Shown: positions 9,603-19,314 of the stretch, one piece after another
Position numbering within the stretch: position 1 is the first letter of the stretch
Layout of the letters: each line of letters opens with the position of its first letter
Source: Chloroflexota bacterium
GTDB lineage: Bacteria > Chloroflexota > Anaerolineae > UBA4142
Direction: 5' to 3'
DNA: 64,000 bases
Assembly (NCBI GenBank): GCA_016215025.1
Contig: JACRMI010000182.1
Span: forward strand, 1-64,000
Made by a program: the position numbers and the translations under genes
Notes under the pieces: model-generated
Databases searched by the model: none
Told to the model about the DNA's origin: nothing
Seen by the model: the letters and a program-made list of their open reading frames with translations, nothing else

Positions 9603-10589
9603 CTATCCAGCTAACAAACGAACGTCAAGCGGTGCCGGCTTGCTTTCATCGCGCACGAGCGCAATCGCTTCGAATCGACATTGGCTCTCGCACACGCCAC
9701 AACCCATACACTTGTCTCGATTCACTGTCGTCGTTCCCGTATCCATCGACAACGCATCGAACGGGCACGCTTCGACGCAAACGCCGCAGACTGTGCAATT
9801 CGATTCGTCAATCGCGGCGACATAGCCCGACGATGCCATCGTCTTCGCGCCGTACTTGGTCATCGCTTCGATGCCGCCGCAGCAACACTTGCAGCAATTG
9901 CAGATCGCGAACAAGCGGTCGCCGATAACGTTCTTGAACCACGCCGAATGCAAATGCCCGCGTTCGTGTTCTGCGCGCAAAATATCGAGTGCCTCGGCTT
10001 GTGTGATACGACGCGCGCTTTGCGGATTGTGGTCGAGCAAAAAGTCGTTCGCAGAACCGCCAATGGTCATGCAAACATCCGTCGGCTTGCAACCGTTCGG
10101 ACGCGCATGACGACATGCGCATTCGTAGAGCGTGATGTTGAGCGGTGATTTCAAAACGACATCGCGCGCCATCGGATACGGAACAATTTGCTCAAGGTTG
10201 CGCGAATCGATGTCGTGGTCGAGCGTAATCATTTCGGCGGCGAGTTCGGGCGTGAGCACTTTGCCGTGATACGAATTCGCCCAATGTTCACGCGTTTTCT
10301 CATCCATGCGTGGCATGAGCCAATTAATGAGGACCGAAATGTATTGATTGGTCCAACGACCATAGACGTACGCATGAATCGGATCGAAAATGTTGGCTTT
10401 GTGTGCCGAGCGAGTACCGGTGTGGATGCGTTTGGGAGTGTGGGGGGCACGCTTGGATTTTTTCGGTTGCGCTGCGGCAAGCGTCGATGGCAGAACGAGA
10501 TGTCCGCGCTCGCCAAAAATCCAGAGCGCGAAAAGTGCGGCAAACAAAACGATGAAGACAAATCCGATGATAGTGACAATCGTTGTCAT
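9603..10589 (-). CDS. 4Fe-4S ferredoxin-type membrane-anchored protein with Cys-dense motif
   Basis: 'CTVCGVCVEACPFDAL' and 'CMGCGVCESQCRFEAI' ferredoxin motifs; 'AICNCCKCCCGG'; N-terminal TM helix. Confidence 0.85.
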   Translation of the reverse strand: MTTIVTIIGFVFIVLFAALFALWIFGERGHLVLPSTLAAAQPKKSKRAPHTPKRIHTGTRSAHKANIFDPIHAYVYGRWTNQYISVLINWLMPRMDEKTREHWANSYHGKVLTPELAAEMITLDHDIDSRNLEQIVPYPMARDVVLKSPLNITLYECACRHARPNGCKPTDVCMTIGGSANDFLLDHNPQSARRITQAEALDILRAEHERGHLHSAWFKNVIGDRLFAICNCCKCCCGGIEAMTKYGAKTMASSGYVAAIDESNCTVCGVCVEACPFDALSMDTGTTTVNRDKCMGCGVCESQCRFEAIALVRDESKPAPLDVRLLAG

Positions 10590-10613
10590 TGCTTCCTCCT
10601 TGAAAATAAAAGT

Positions 10614-11393
10614 CTATGCTTTGGCAACTACTACCAAATCGCCCGACTGTTCTGCGTTGAATGGCTCGCCCTGCAAGCTACCGTAGAATGAAACATCATG
10701 AAAGCCCGCGCGCTCCAACAAGTTTTCAATTTCATTTTTTTGATACGGACGCTGTTGTGTGCTTTGCACTTGAACCGACCATGCTCCCTTGTCGTCTTTG
10801 CTGAACAATGCGATGTTGAATGTGATGCGCATCGATGTTTGATCGTAATCCGCAAATCGCCAGACGAGCGTCTCGCGATTCTGCAACATGCCCGAATTGA
10901 CTGCGAACCAGCGCGGCTTGTCTTTCATTCGTTTATCGTAATTCAGGTTATGCAAAATCAGAACGCCGCCTGAGCGTAAACAATCGCGCATGTTCGACAA
11001 ACTGGCGAGCGCGTCTTCATCGCTCAACACATGCACAAACGAATTTCCGAGACACAATACTGCGTCGAATTTTTCATCAAACGTCGTGCGCAAATCTTGA
11101 AAGCGCGCGATCTTGAACGGGATGGATAGACCGACACGTCGAGCATTCGCTTCGGCGCGCGCAATCATCGCCGCGCTAATGTCGCTGCCTGCGACGCTAT
11201 AACCACGCTGTGCGAACGCAATCGCATGACCGCCCGTGCCGCACGCACAATCGAGAACAGAGCGTGCGTTGTGTTGCGCGAATATTGATCCGATGAATGG
11301 CAATTCAACGGCGAGCCGACTCTGCCAAGCGGTCATCACATCGAAAAATTCAGCCAAGCGGTCGTAGAATTCAGTTTCGGTAAGCATATTCAT
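10614..11393 (-). CDS. Class I SAM-dependent methyltransferase
   Basis: 'ARSVLDCACGTGGHAIAFAQRGYSVAGSDISAAMIARAE'. Confidence 0.92.
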   Translation of the reverse strand: MNMLTETEFYDRLAEFFDVMTAWQSRLAVELPFIGSIFAQHNARSVLDCACGTGGHAIAFAQRGYSVAGSDISAAMIARAEANARRVGLSIPFKIARFQDLRTTFDEKFDAVLCLGNSFVHVLSDEDALASLSNMRDCLRSGGVLILHNLNYDKRMKDKPRWFAVNSGMLQNRETLVWRFADYDQTSMRITFNIALFSKDDKGAWSVQVQSTQQRPYQKNEIENLLERAGFHDVSFYGSLQGEPFNAEQSGDLVVVAKA

Positions 11394-11396
11394 CCT

Positions 11397-11470
11397 GTGT
11401 CATTGCGAGCAGCGATGCACAAACGCATTTTCAATAACGGTACTCGTACGAATCGCTTCTCGCAATGACA
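11397..11470. repeat. Dispersed palindromic repeat, family C (GTCATTGCGAGCAGCGAT...ATCGCTTCTCGCAATGACA)
   Basis: Inverted repeat ends; related copy at 17441. Confidence 0.75.
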
Positions 11471-11474
11471 AATG

Positions 11475-13091
11475 CTATTTCCTAAATGCCATCGTCAGAT
11501 CGACGTGGTCTTGGTAGATGCGCAACTCTTGATCGATGCGCGTCTTGTCCCAATCATAATGCTCGCTCAGCATCCTGGCTACTTGCGGCGCGGCAGCGAG
11601 ACCATTGTCGCGCGATTCGGTTAGCAGATGCAAACGGCGTTCGAGCACGTCGGTCACCGTCATCGCCATTTCGTTTTCAATCGCATACAAGACTTCTGCC
11701 CAAATGTACGGCAAGTCGTCGGCGATGCGTTGCGCAAGATTGGAATCGCTTTGCGCCAGCTTCTCCACTTGACTGTACTGCGCGCCGTGAAACTGTCGTA
11801 AATGATCGACAACATCTTGCGGCAAATTATCCGAAACCATTTCGCCATCACCTTCGATGATCGGTGTCTTCGCCGTCATGCACGGATTCTTTGCGACGAT
11901 GTCGAATCGCTCGCGCAACTGTTTTGCAACCACATTGACCAGTTGCTCTGCCATCGCGCGATACGTCGTCAGCTTGCCACCCGCAATCGAAACGAGACCC
12001 GAAGGCGTTGTCCAAATCTCGTGCTCGCGCGATGTTTTGCTTGTGTTCTTGCCCGTTTGACATATGAGCGGGCGCAGTCCCGCGTACGTGCTGAGCACAT
12101 CCGCGTGGGTAATGGGCGTGGTCGGAAACGCGTGATTCGCAACGGCGATAATGTAATCAACATCGGCTTGGTTGGCGAAAACGTGATCGTAATCGTCTTC
12201 GTAATCCGTGTCGGTGGTGCCGATGATTTGAAACTTGCCCCACGGAATCGAAAACAGCAATCGACCATCGGTAATATTCGGAAACGCGACCGCGCTCGCC
12301 GCACCGATTTTTTCGCGTGGGACGAGAATGTGCGCGCCTTTGGTCGGACGCATTCGCTTTAGGGATTTCGGATCGTCCAACTGCGTGAGCGTATCCGTCC
12401 ACACGCCTGTCGCATTCACAACCACGCGCGCGCGAATTTCGATTTGATCGCCGAGCAGCGTATCGTGCGCGTTCACCCCAACAACCCAACTCTTGTCCTT
12501 GATGAGCGAATCGACTTGCACGTAATTTGCAATCGCTGCGCCATACCTTTGCGCCGAGCGAATCGTTTCGAGCGTCAAGCGTGCATCATCGACTTGACCG
12601 TCATAATAATGCGCCGCGCCGTTGATGTTGCGCACATCGAATCCACGCGCGAGTCGCGTGACCGCGTCGTTCGACATCCAAGTATGGTTACGATAGTTGC
12701 GAAAGAGCGCGAGCGCATCGTAGAGCCACAAGCCACTGTTAATCATCCAACCTGGGAAACGCGCGTCGCGATAAACGGGGAAAATAAATGGTAGAGGTCT
12801 CGCAAGATTCGGAATAGTATTCCAGAGGACACGACGTTCACGGCTAGCTTCGAATACCAGACCAAACTCGAACATTTCGAGGTAGCGCACACCGCCGTGC
12901 ACAAGCCTAGACGATTTCGACGATGTGCCGCTCGCAAAGTCGCCCTTGTCGATGAGTGCCATTTTGAATCCGCGCATCGCCGCATCGCGCGCAATGCCTG
13001 CGCCCGTAATACCGCCACCAACCACGAGAATGTCGAATTGCTGTTGATGCAGATTCGACTGACGGGCGTGCGCGGAAAAACCTGTTGCCAT
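11475..13091 (-). CDS. glpD: Glycerol-3-phosphate dehydrogenase (GlpD/GlpA-type flavoprotein)
   Basis: 'FDILVVGGGITGAGIARDAAMRGFKMALIDKGDFASGTSSKSSRLVHGGVRYLE'. ATG at 13091 overlaps the glpC stop (TAATG). Confidence 0.93.
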   Translation of the reverse strand: MATGFSAHARQSNLHQQQFDILVVGGGITGAGIARDAAMRGFKMALIDKGDFASGTSSKSSRLVHGGVRYLEMFEFGLVFEASRERRVLWNTIPNLARPLPFIFPVYRDARFPGWMINSGLWLYDALALFRNYRNHTWMSNDAVTRLARGFDVRNINGAAHYYDGQVDDARLTLETIRSAQRYGAAIANYVQVDSLIKDKSWVVGVNAHDTLLGDQIEIRARVVVNATGVWTDTLTQLDDPKSLKRMRPTKGAHILVPREKIGAASAVAFPNITDGRLLFSIPWGKFQIIGTTDTDYEDDYDHVFANQADVDYIIAVANHAFPTTPITHADVLSTYAGLRPLICQTGKNTSKTSREHEIWTTPSGLVSIAGGKLTTYRAMAEQLVNVVAKQLRERFDIVAKNPCMTAKTPIIEGDGEMVSDNLPQDVVDHLRQFHGAQYSQVEKLAQSDSNLAQRIADDLPYIWAEVLYAIENEMAMTVTDVLERRLHLLTESRDNGLAAAPQVARMLSEHYDWDKTRIDQELRIYQDHVDLTMAFRK

Positions 13092-14347
13092 TAAATCAAC
13101 TTTCGATTGTCCAGATCGTACAGACCATAAGCCGCCGCGAGAATTTCGACGGGCGCGCGTCCGAGTTTTTTCGTACCGTGTTGCAACTGCCAGCGACAAA
13201 TCTCGGAATCGGAGACAACGTGATGCGCCTCGTCGCCTTGCGCGCGCACAAAACGAAATGCTTCTTCGCCGACCTTCATCGCAATCTCGTATTTCTCAGC
13301 CTTGTAACCGTACGTGCCTGCCAACCCGCAACAACGCGCATTGCCTTCGCGCACGTCTAACCCAGGAATCAATGTCATCAAATCGAGCGACGGTCTACCC
13401 ATACGATGCGCGCGCGCCTGGCAAGAAACATGATACGGTAAAACCATTTTCAATTCGTGAAAATTCGTGTCCAGCTCTCCTCGCTCGCGCAAGTCGCGCA
13501 GCCATTCCGAAAAATCCCACAGCGCGTTTTTGAGTCGATGCGTTTGATCGTTTTCAATATCGAGCATCTCGGACGCTTCTTCACGCAGGACCATCGTGCA
13601 ACTCACACTCGTGCCGACGATGGGATAACCTTTGTCGGCGTACGGCAGCAGCTTGGCGATGTTGCTGCGGAACAATTTTTCGGCGGCGGGAAATTCGCCG
13701 TTGTTGAGCATCGGCAAGCCGCAACAATTTTGCGGCGGTACGATCACTTCGTAACCTAGATGTTCCAACACAATGACGGCTGCTTTGCCAACTTGCGGCT
13801 CGTAGTAGTTGGTCGAACACCCGTGAAAGTACACCACCTTTTTATCCGATTTCAAACGCGGCGTGCGACGAAACCAGGAATCGAACGTGCCCTCGATGCT
13901 CCAATGCGGAATGGGACCATGACGCGCCACGCCCATGATTTTTTCCGCCATGTAACGACTGAACGGATTGTGAAATCCCAGATTCGCCAATTGCGGCGCA
14001 AAGCTGCCAAGCTTGCCCAAGATTTCATTGCGACCGAAGAACCAATTACGCAACGGAATGCCGCGCTCGGCGACAATTTGGGCTTTGGCGCGCGCGTTGA
14101 TTTCGGCAATCTTGACGCCGCTGGGGCACACTTCGTTGCATACGCGGCACGCCGAGCAATAATCGACGGAAATATCCGGCGACTTGAGCTGTCCCGATTC
14201 ACGAAAACGTTGCGCTTGCGGTCCTGCGTATTTAGGTCCAGGAAATTTTTCTGTTACTGCCGCAACTGGGCAATAAGTGGTACAAACATTACATTTGATA
14301 CATTCGTCGAGCGTCATCCCGACAGATTGCCATGATGCTGTATGCAT
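13091..14347 (-). CDS. glpC: Anaerobic glycerol-3-phosphate dehydrogenase subunit C-like (Fe-S, CCG domains)
   Basis: 'CIKCNVCTTYCP', 'CSACRVCNEVCP', 'PPQNCCGLP', 'GNARCCGLAGTYGYK'; located beside glpB and glpA. Confidence 0.92.
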   Translation of the reverse strand: MHTASWQSVGMTLDECIKCNVCTTYCPVAAVTEKFPGPKYAGPQAQRFRESGQLKSPDISVDYCSACRVCNEVCPSGVKIAEINARAKAQIVAERGIPLRNWFFGRNEILGKLGSFAPQLANLGFHNPFSRYMAEKIMGVARHGPIPHWSIEGTFDSWFRRTPRLKSDKKVVYFHGCSTNYYEPQVGKAAVIVLEHLGYEVIVPPQNCCGLPMLNNGEFPAAEKLFRSNIAKLLPYADKGYPIVGTSVSCTMVLREEASEMLDIENDQTHRLKNALWDFSEWLRDLRERGELDTNFHELKMVLPYHVSCQARAHRMGRPSLDLMTLIPGLDVREGNARCCGLAGTYGYKAEKYEIAMKVGEEAFRFVRAQGDEAHHVVSDSEICRWQLQHGTKKLGRAPVEILAAAYGLYDLDNRKLI

Positions 14348-14354
14348 TAACTCT

Positions 14355-14440
14355 CCGAGTATTCAGTATCCAGTGTTCAGTATACGGTAACGTCTGAATA
14401 CTGATTACTGTTTACTGTCCACTGTTTACTGTTCACTGAT
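14355..14440. repeat. Dispersed AACAGT-type repeat, family D
   Basis: 'attcagtatccagtgttcagtatac...tactgtttactgtccactgtttactgttcactg'. Confidence 0.8.
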
Positions 14441-15688
14441 ACTCTGCGCTGCTGCGAATCCGGTCGCGATCGCAATTCCTTCCATGCTTCGTTCCAGAAT
14501 TGGATCAGCGTACGCGAGAACGTTTCCCGCCGCGTAAACATTCGAGTAGACCGTCGCGCAGTTTGGATCGATGGGTTGGAACGCGTGATTGACCGACACG
14601 CCTGCGCGAAAAATCGGATGCCCGGCGGGATCGAAAAAGCGCGCGCGGAACCATTCACCCCGATTGGCGGGAGCGACAAGCGGCAAATTGAAAATCGTCT
14701 CCCACGTTTTGCCGGTATGATCGGTGTCGATGCCAGCGCCGAGAATACCACCGGTCGCCAGCAAAAAGTTATCGGCGCGATGCTTGAGCGGGCGACTCGC
14801 CGCATCGCTTTCGATCCACACGACGCGATCACCTTCCGCGTGGAAACCGATGACGTCCATATTCAAATCGACGCGCACTTGTAGTTTCCGCAGGCACACA
14901 CGCAACGCATTGGTCAAGCGAACACCTGGGACACTTGGCGGCAGAGTCGGAATTTCGAAAATCTCTGCGCCGGTTTGCGATTCAAGATCATTCAATACCG
15001 CCGCATGTGCATCCATTCCCAAAATTGCCGGCAAACCAATGCGCTCGCCCGGTCGCACGATCTTTTTCAATTCGGCAGCCAGTTTCGCTCGACATTTTTC
15101 GTCGTCCAGCACAGCAGCAAGCTGCGCCGTGTTTAGATCATGACGCGGCGTAATCAGTTCGAGCGACAAAAATTCGGCGCGTGTGGTATGACCTTGCTTG
15201 TGCAAGTTCTCCGCAATCAACTTGGGATAGAAATCGCGCAGACCCGAAAAACCCACAATCAACATCGGCTCCGTACGACGCAAATCGCCCGCGAGTTGCG
15301 CTTGCGGCGCGAGAAAGGTCGGACGCGCTGCGCCAATCGGCGACGGCAGCCAAAGATTATCGCCGGCATTCGCCGCGCCGACGTACGGCAATCCAATTTC
15401 GCGCGAGAGTTCGATAAATCGATTCAATGCATTCGCGATATTTGCTTCACCCAAAATTGCGTACGGATGCTGCGACTGGGTGCGCGTCAACTCTCGCAAT
15501 ATTTCGAGTGGACGATGGACCGCGATTGTGTCATTCGGATAATAACCCAGCACGTCGATACTACCGGCGTGCCAATGCGTCGCACCTAAACCCTTCGCAA
15601 CTATTTTGACTTGCTTGCCTGCTTTCGCCGTCGCATAGCCCGCAATCAAACCGGAGAGACCAGCGCCGATAACGATGAGATCAGTCAC
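14426..15688 (-). CDS. glpB: Anaerobic glycerol-3-phosphate dehydrogenase subunit B
   Basis: 'DLIVIGAGLSGLIAGYATAKAGKQVKIVAKGLGATHWHAGSIDVLGY'; overlaps glpA by 8 bp. Confidence 0.92.
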   Translation of the reverse strand: MTDLIVIGAGLSGLIAGYATAKAGKQVKIVAKGLGATHWHAGSIDVLGYYPNDTIAVHRPLEILRELTRTQSQHPYAILGEANIANALNRFIELSREIGLPYVGAANAGDNLWLPSPIGAARPTFLAPQAQLAGDLRRTEPMLIVGFSGLRDFYPKLIAENLHKQGHTTRAEFLSLELITPRHDLNTAQLAAVLDDEKCRAKLAAELKKIVRPGERIGLPAILGMDAHAAVLNDLESQTGAEIFEIPTLPPSVPGVRLTNALRVCLRKLQVRVDLNMDVIGFHAEGDRVVWIESDAASRPLKHRADNFLLATGGILGAGIDTDHTGKTWETIFNLPLVAPANRGEWFRARFFDPAGHPIFRAGVSVNHAFQPIDPNCATVYSNVYAAGNVLAYADPILERSMEGIAIATGFAAAQSISEQ

Positions 15689-17420
15689 CCTGTGCCTCTC
15701 GATCCGCCGTCGCTTGAATGCCAGGGCGCTCGTAAAATTCCGTCATCGCACTCTTTGCCTCTGCATCGGGCAAATGATCGGCGTTCATCAAACCGAGATA
15801 AATAAACTCGTCGAGGCGTTCCTGTTTGAGCTGGCGTCCCCACAAAATCGGCAAGAGACCTTTCCAGCGTTCCTGCACGAAATCGCGTAACAACAAATTA
15901 GGATTAGCAAATTGCGACTGCCGACCGCCGACGGCTGACCGCATGTTCTCTGTCGGCGATTGCAAATTTGCAACGTTCCACTCGGACTGTTCAGCGCTGA
16001 CTGGCGACGGTTGACTGGCGACGGTCGACTCGTGCAAAATTCCCGCCGCCCGATAGGTACAAAATCCGCCCTGGCACGGTCCCATGCCCAAGCGCACATC
16101 GCGCCGCAAATCGTCGAGTGTAAAAGTCGGATTATTGTGCGCCGCATTTTCTAACATCGCGCGCGTCACCAACTCGCATTCGCAAACGAGTTCGCTCTGC
16201 AAATGACTCTCTTCCACTTCGTGCAAGCGATGACCAAGCCAATAGTGACCATGTTCGACACCGGGCACCGGAGTGGTTGCGGTGACGCACGGCTTGTTCG
16301 TTCCAAGGTATTCGCACGCCTTGTCCATCGCCACCTGCGCCATCAAGCGAAACGTCGTCCACTTGCCGCCGATGATCGTGAGAATACCCGACACATTATC
16401 GCGCGTCTTGTGATCGAGCAACGTCAAATCGCGCGTCGCATCCCGACTCGCACCCTCGTAGTGTTCCTGATAAAGCGGTCGCACGCCCGCCCATGCGCGT
16501 ACAAACCGCGATCGACTCAGATTTGGGATAAGCTTATCGCCTTCGCGCAAAAGCAAATCGATTTCCCAGGGTTCGATGGTTAAATGTTCCGGGTCTGCCA
16601 CGCGCTCATCCGTCGTACCGATCACACTGACCGTATGAATCGGCACAATAATGTCACCATCGTTGGGCATCTTGCAACGGTTGAGCACCGTGTTGATGAT
16701 GCGATGATTCACTGCGAGCATCGTGCCTTTGCCCGGAATCACATCGACGCGCAAGCCCGCAGTGTGCGCGACCACGCCTGCCCATGCGCCCGCCGCATTG
16801 ATCGTCATCCGCGCGCGAATTTCTACATCCTCGTTGTGCATTACATCGCGCACGCGCGCGCCGACGATGCGGCGATCTGCTTCGTTACCTTCGCTGATTA
16901 ACGCGACAACCTCATGATAGTTCAGAATATTCGCGCCTGCTTGTCTCGCCGCTTGCGCCGTCGAGTGCGTCGCTTGAAAACTATCCGCCGCGCCATCGGG
17001 CACAACAAAGACGCGGCTCGCGCGTGGATTCATTAGCGGCTCGCGCTTGAGCGCCTCGGCGACAGAAATCTCGTCGCAGGGGATTCCGATTTTTTTGCAC
17101 GCGGCTTGAAACTCGTCGGGATAGGTATTTTCGTCTTCAGGCGTCACCACAAAAAATCCGCCGGTGTCTTCGATACAGTGCGCGTGCGTCTTGCGGAGGA
17201 TTCGATTTTCGGCAATGCACTCGGCAGCGCTGTGTGGGTCCTTGACCACGTAACGTCCGCCGCTGTGCAACAATCCGTGATAACGACCGGTAGTGCCGTG
17301 CGTCAAATCGCGTTTCTCGACGAGTACGACTCGGAAACCGCGCGTCGCTGCATCCCAGGCAATGCCTGTGCCCGTCGCACCACCACCAATCACTAGTATA
17401 TCTGTTTCGATATGTTTCAT
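15681..17420 (-). CDS. glpA: Anaerobic glycerol-3-phosphate dehydrogenase subunit A, with an apparent in-frame repeat insertion
   Basis: 'TDILVIGGGATGTGIAWDAATRGFRVVLVEKRDLTHGTTGRYHGLLHSGGRYVVKD' and C-terminal BFD-like '[2Fe-2S]' region 'CECELVTRAM...GMGPCQGGFCTYRAAG'. Confidence 0.95.
   Translation of the reverse strand: MKHIETDILVIGGGATGTGIAWDAATRGFRVVLVEKRDLTHGTTGRYHGLLHSGGRYVVKDPHSAAECIAENRILRKTHAHCIEDTGGFFVVTPEDENTYPDEFQAACKKIGIPCDEISVAEALKREPLMNPRASRVFVVPDGAADSFQATHSTAQAARQAGANILNYHEVVALISEGNEADRRIVGARVRDVMHNEDVEIRARMTINAAGAWAGVVAHTAGLRVDVIPGKGTMLAVNHRIINTVLNRCKMPNDGDIIVPIHTVSVIGTTDERVADPEHLTIEPWEIDLLLREGDKLIPNLSRSRFVRAWAGVRPLYQEHYEGASRDATRDLTLLDHKTRDNVSGILTIIGGKWTTFRLMAQVAMDKACEYLGTNKPCVTATTPVPGVEHGHYWLGHRLHEVEESHLQSELVCECELVTRAMLENAAHNNPTFTLDDLRRDVRLGMGPCQGGFCTYRAAGILHESTVASQPSPVSAEQSEWNVANLQSPTENMRSAVGGRQSQFANPNLLLRDFVQERWKGLLPILWGRQLKQERLDEFIYLGLMNADHLPDAEAKSAMTEFYERPGIQATADREAQGD
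15897..16028. repeat. Family-D-type repeat embedded in frame in glpA (44 codons)
   Basis: Encodes STVASQPSPVSAEQSEWNVANLQSPTENMRSAVGGRQSQFANPN between conserved 'AAGILHE' and 'LLLRDFVQERWKG'. Reverse strand reads CAGTCGCCAGTCAACCGTCGCCAGTCAG...CGGTCGGCAGTCG. Confidence 0.75.
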
Positions 17421-17440
17421 AGTTTTTCAATGAGACTGTC

Positions 17441-17610
17441 ATTGCGAGGAGCGATTCAAAAAGTGTCGCTCGTAAAAACGTATCGGAGCGACGAAGCCAT
17501 CTCAACCCACGACCGAGATTGCTTGCTTCGGCTTCGCTCAGCACCGGCACGCGACTCGTTTGACTGCACGCCGTTCCTCTATCGTACTGCGTGCCTCTTC
17601 GCAATTACAT
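17441..17610. repeat. Dispersed repeat, family C (GTCATTGCGAGGAGCGATTC...)
   Basis: Starts 'tgtcattgcgaggagcgattc' and ends near 'tgcctcttcgcaatta'; boundaries approximate. Confidence 0.6.
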
Positions 17611-17613
17611 GCA

Positions 17614-19314
17614 CTAGGGAATATTCCAAAACCTTTCCTGATATTCCATCGCCAAACCAACCATCGAGTGCTCCGCTTCGAGCCACTTGCCCGGGTTCAT
17701 GACATTTTTCGGATCGAGCGCGCTCTTCAATGCCTTGAGCGCGTCCATGCCGACCTTGCCATTCTCGCGCTGCATCCACGCCGCATGTTCATAACCGACG
17801 CCGTGATGATGCGACAGCGTGCCGCCATTCGTCATGATGCAATCGGTTGCCGCGCGCTTGATGGTTTCCCACTGCTCGATTTCTTTTTTCTGCGCCATGC
17901 GTGCCAAGAACGTGACGTACAAACTTGCGCCGTCGCGATAGCAATGCGATACATGCGTCATCACCAACGATTTCGATTCAGTCGACGCGGTTGCATCGGC
18001 AATCGCTTGCAAAAACGCCTTGTGTAACCGATCCAAATTATCCCAGGTTGTCGCGGTTTCCAATGTGTCCGTCAACACACCTCGATCCAATAACACTTCG
18101 CGCAAGTACGGTGTCTCGTAACGATCACGCATCCAGCTTTGCGCGATGCCTTCGCCAATGCTGAATGCGCTCTGCGACTTGCAAACCGCTTGCGCCGCCG
18201 ACATTATTCTGGACGCAGAGTCGCCTTCGACGCCAAGAATCAATAGTGCGCCATTCTCGAACGAATATCCCATTGAATTCAAGAATTGCAAGCCAATGCG
18301 CTCGGTGAACGCTTTCCAACCTTGCGACTCTTCACGCATTGCAAAAAAACTTTTCGTTTCGGCTTCATCCGACAAGCGCACGGTCGTCGGTACGATGTCG
18401 CTTTGCACCATCGCGCGAATCGCCGCAACGCCATCGGCGAAACTCTTGAACAACAGCGCTTGATATTTTTTCGTCTTGGGTAACGCGCGCACGCGCATCG
18501 TCGCTTGCGTAATCACGCCGAGTGTGCCTTCGCTGCCGACGATCATTTGCAAAATCGATGAGCCAGCGGCGGTTGCTGGAACGTTTTTCGTTTCGATCAC
18601 ACCGTGTGGCGTGACGACGCGCACGCTCTGCGTCATCGCTTCGATTTTGCCGTACCCCGTCGACGTTAGCCCTGCCCCGCGCGTCGCAATCCATCCACCC
18701 AACGTCGAAAACTCGAACGATTGCGGCAAGTGTCCCAGTGTCAAACCGCGCGCATTCAACTCACGTTCGAGGTCGGGACCCAGGATGCCTGCTTCGATTG
18801 TCGCCGTCTGCGAAATTTCATCAACGGAGACAACGCGATTGAGGCGCGCCAAGTCGAGCGAAATGGTCAGGCGTTCATCGCGCGGCTCAACGCCCCCAAC
18901 CACACTCGATCCGCCGCCGAAGGGAATGAGCGTAACATCATTCTGCGCGCAAAATGAAATGATCTGCGCGACCTCTACTTCGTTCGACGGAAACACAACC
19001 GCATCAGGTGGATTAGGAATATCGCCGCGACGCAAGCGAATCAAATCGCGGTACGATTTGCCGTACGCGTGCATGACGCGCGTCATCGCATCAATCTTGA
19101 CGGCGCTTGGCGCGGTCAGGTTTCGCAGCGCGCGAAGTTGTTCATCGCTCAAACGCGGCGCACGCAATCGAATCGAATTGAAATCGCACGGCAGGAACGA
19201 CTCATCGCCGGATAAGTCAAGCGCGGCGCGCAGAAAATCCCATGCACCAGGTCGATGTTCGAGCGAAAAAGTTTTGGCGGCGTTGCCCCAGCCATACCAA
19301 CGGAGTTCAGACAT
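17614..19314 (-). CDS. FAD-linked oxidase, alkyldihydroxyacetonephosphate synthase (AGPS)-like
   Basis: 'VTLIPFGGGSSVVGGVEP', 'GLTLGHLPQSFEFSTLGGWIATRGAGLTSTGYGKIEAM', 'GSEGTLGVITQATMRV', and C-terminal 'LSHHHGVGYEHAAWM'. Confidence 0.85.
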   Translation of the reverse strand: MSELRWYGWGNAAKTFSLEHRPGAWDFLRAALDLSGDESFLPCDFNSIRLRAPRLSDEQLRALRNLTAPSAVKIDAMTRVMHAYGKSYRDLIRLRRGDIPNPPDAVVFPSNEVEVAQIISFCAQNDVTLIPFGGGSSVVGGVEPRDERLTISLDLARLNRVVSVDEISQTATIEAGILGPDLERELNARGLTLGHLPQSFEFSTLGGWIATRGAGLTSTGYGKIEAMTQSVRVVTPHGVIETKNVPATAAGSSILQMIVGSEGTLGVITQATMRVRALPKTKKYQALLFKSFADGVAAIRAMVQSDIVPTTVRLSDEAETKSFFAMREESQGWKAFTERIGLQFLNSMGYSFENGALLILGVEGDSASRIMSAAQAVCKSQSAFSIGEGIAQSWMRDRYETPYLREVLLDRGVLTDTLETATTWDNLDRLHKAFLQAIADATASTESKSLVMTHVSHCYRDGASLYVTFLARMAQKKEIEQWETIKRAATDCIMTNGGTLSHHHGVGYEHAAWMQRENGKVGMDALKALKSALDPKNVMNPGKWLEAEHSMVGLAMEYQERFWNIP

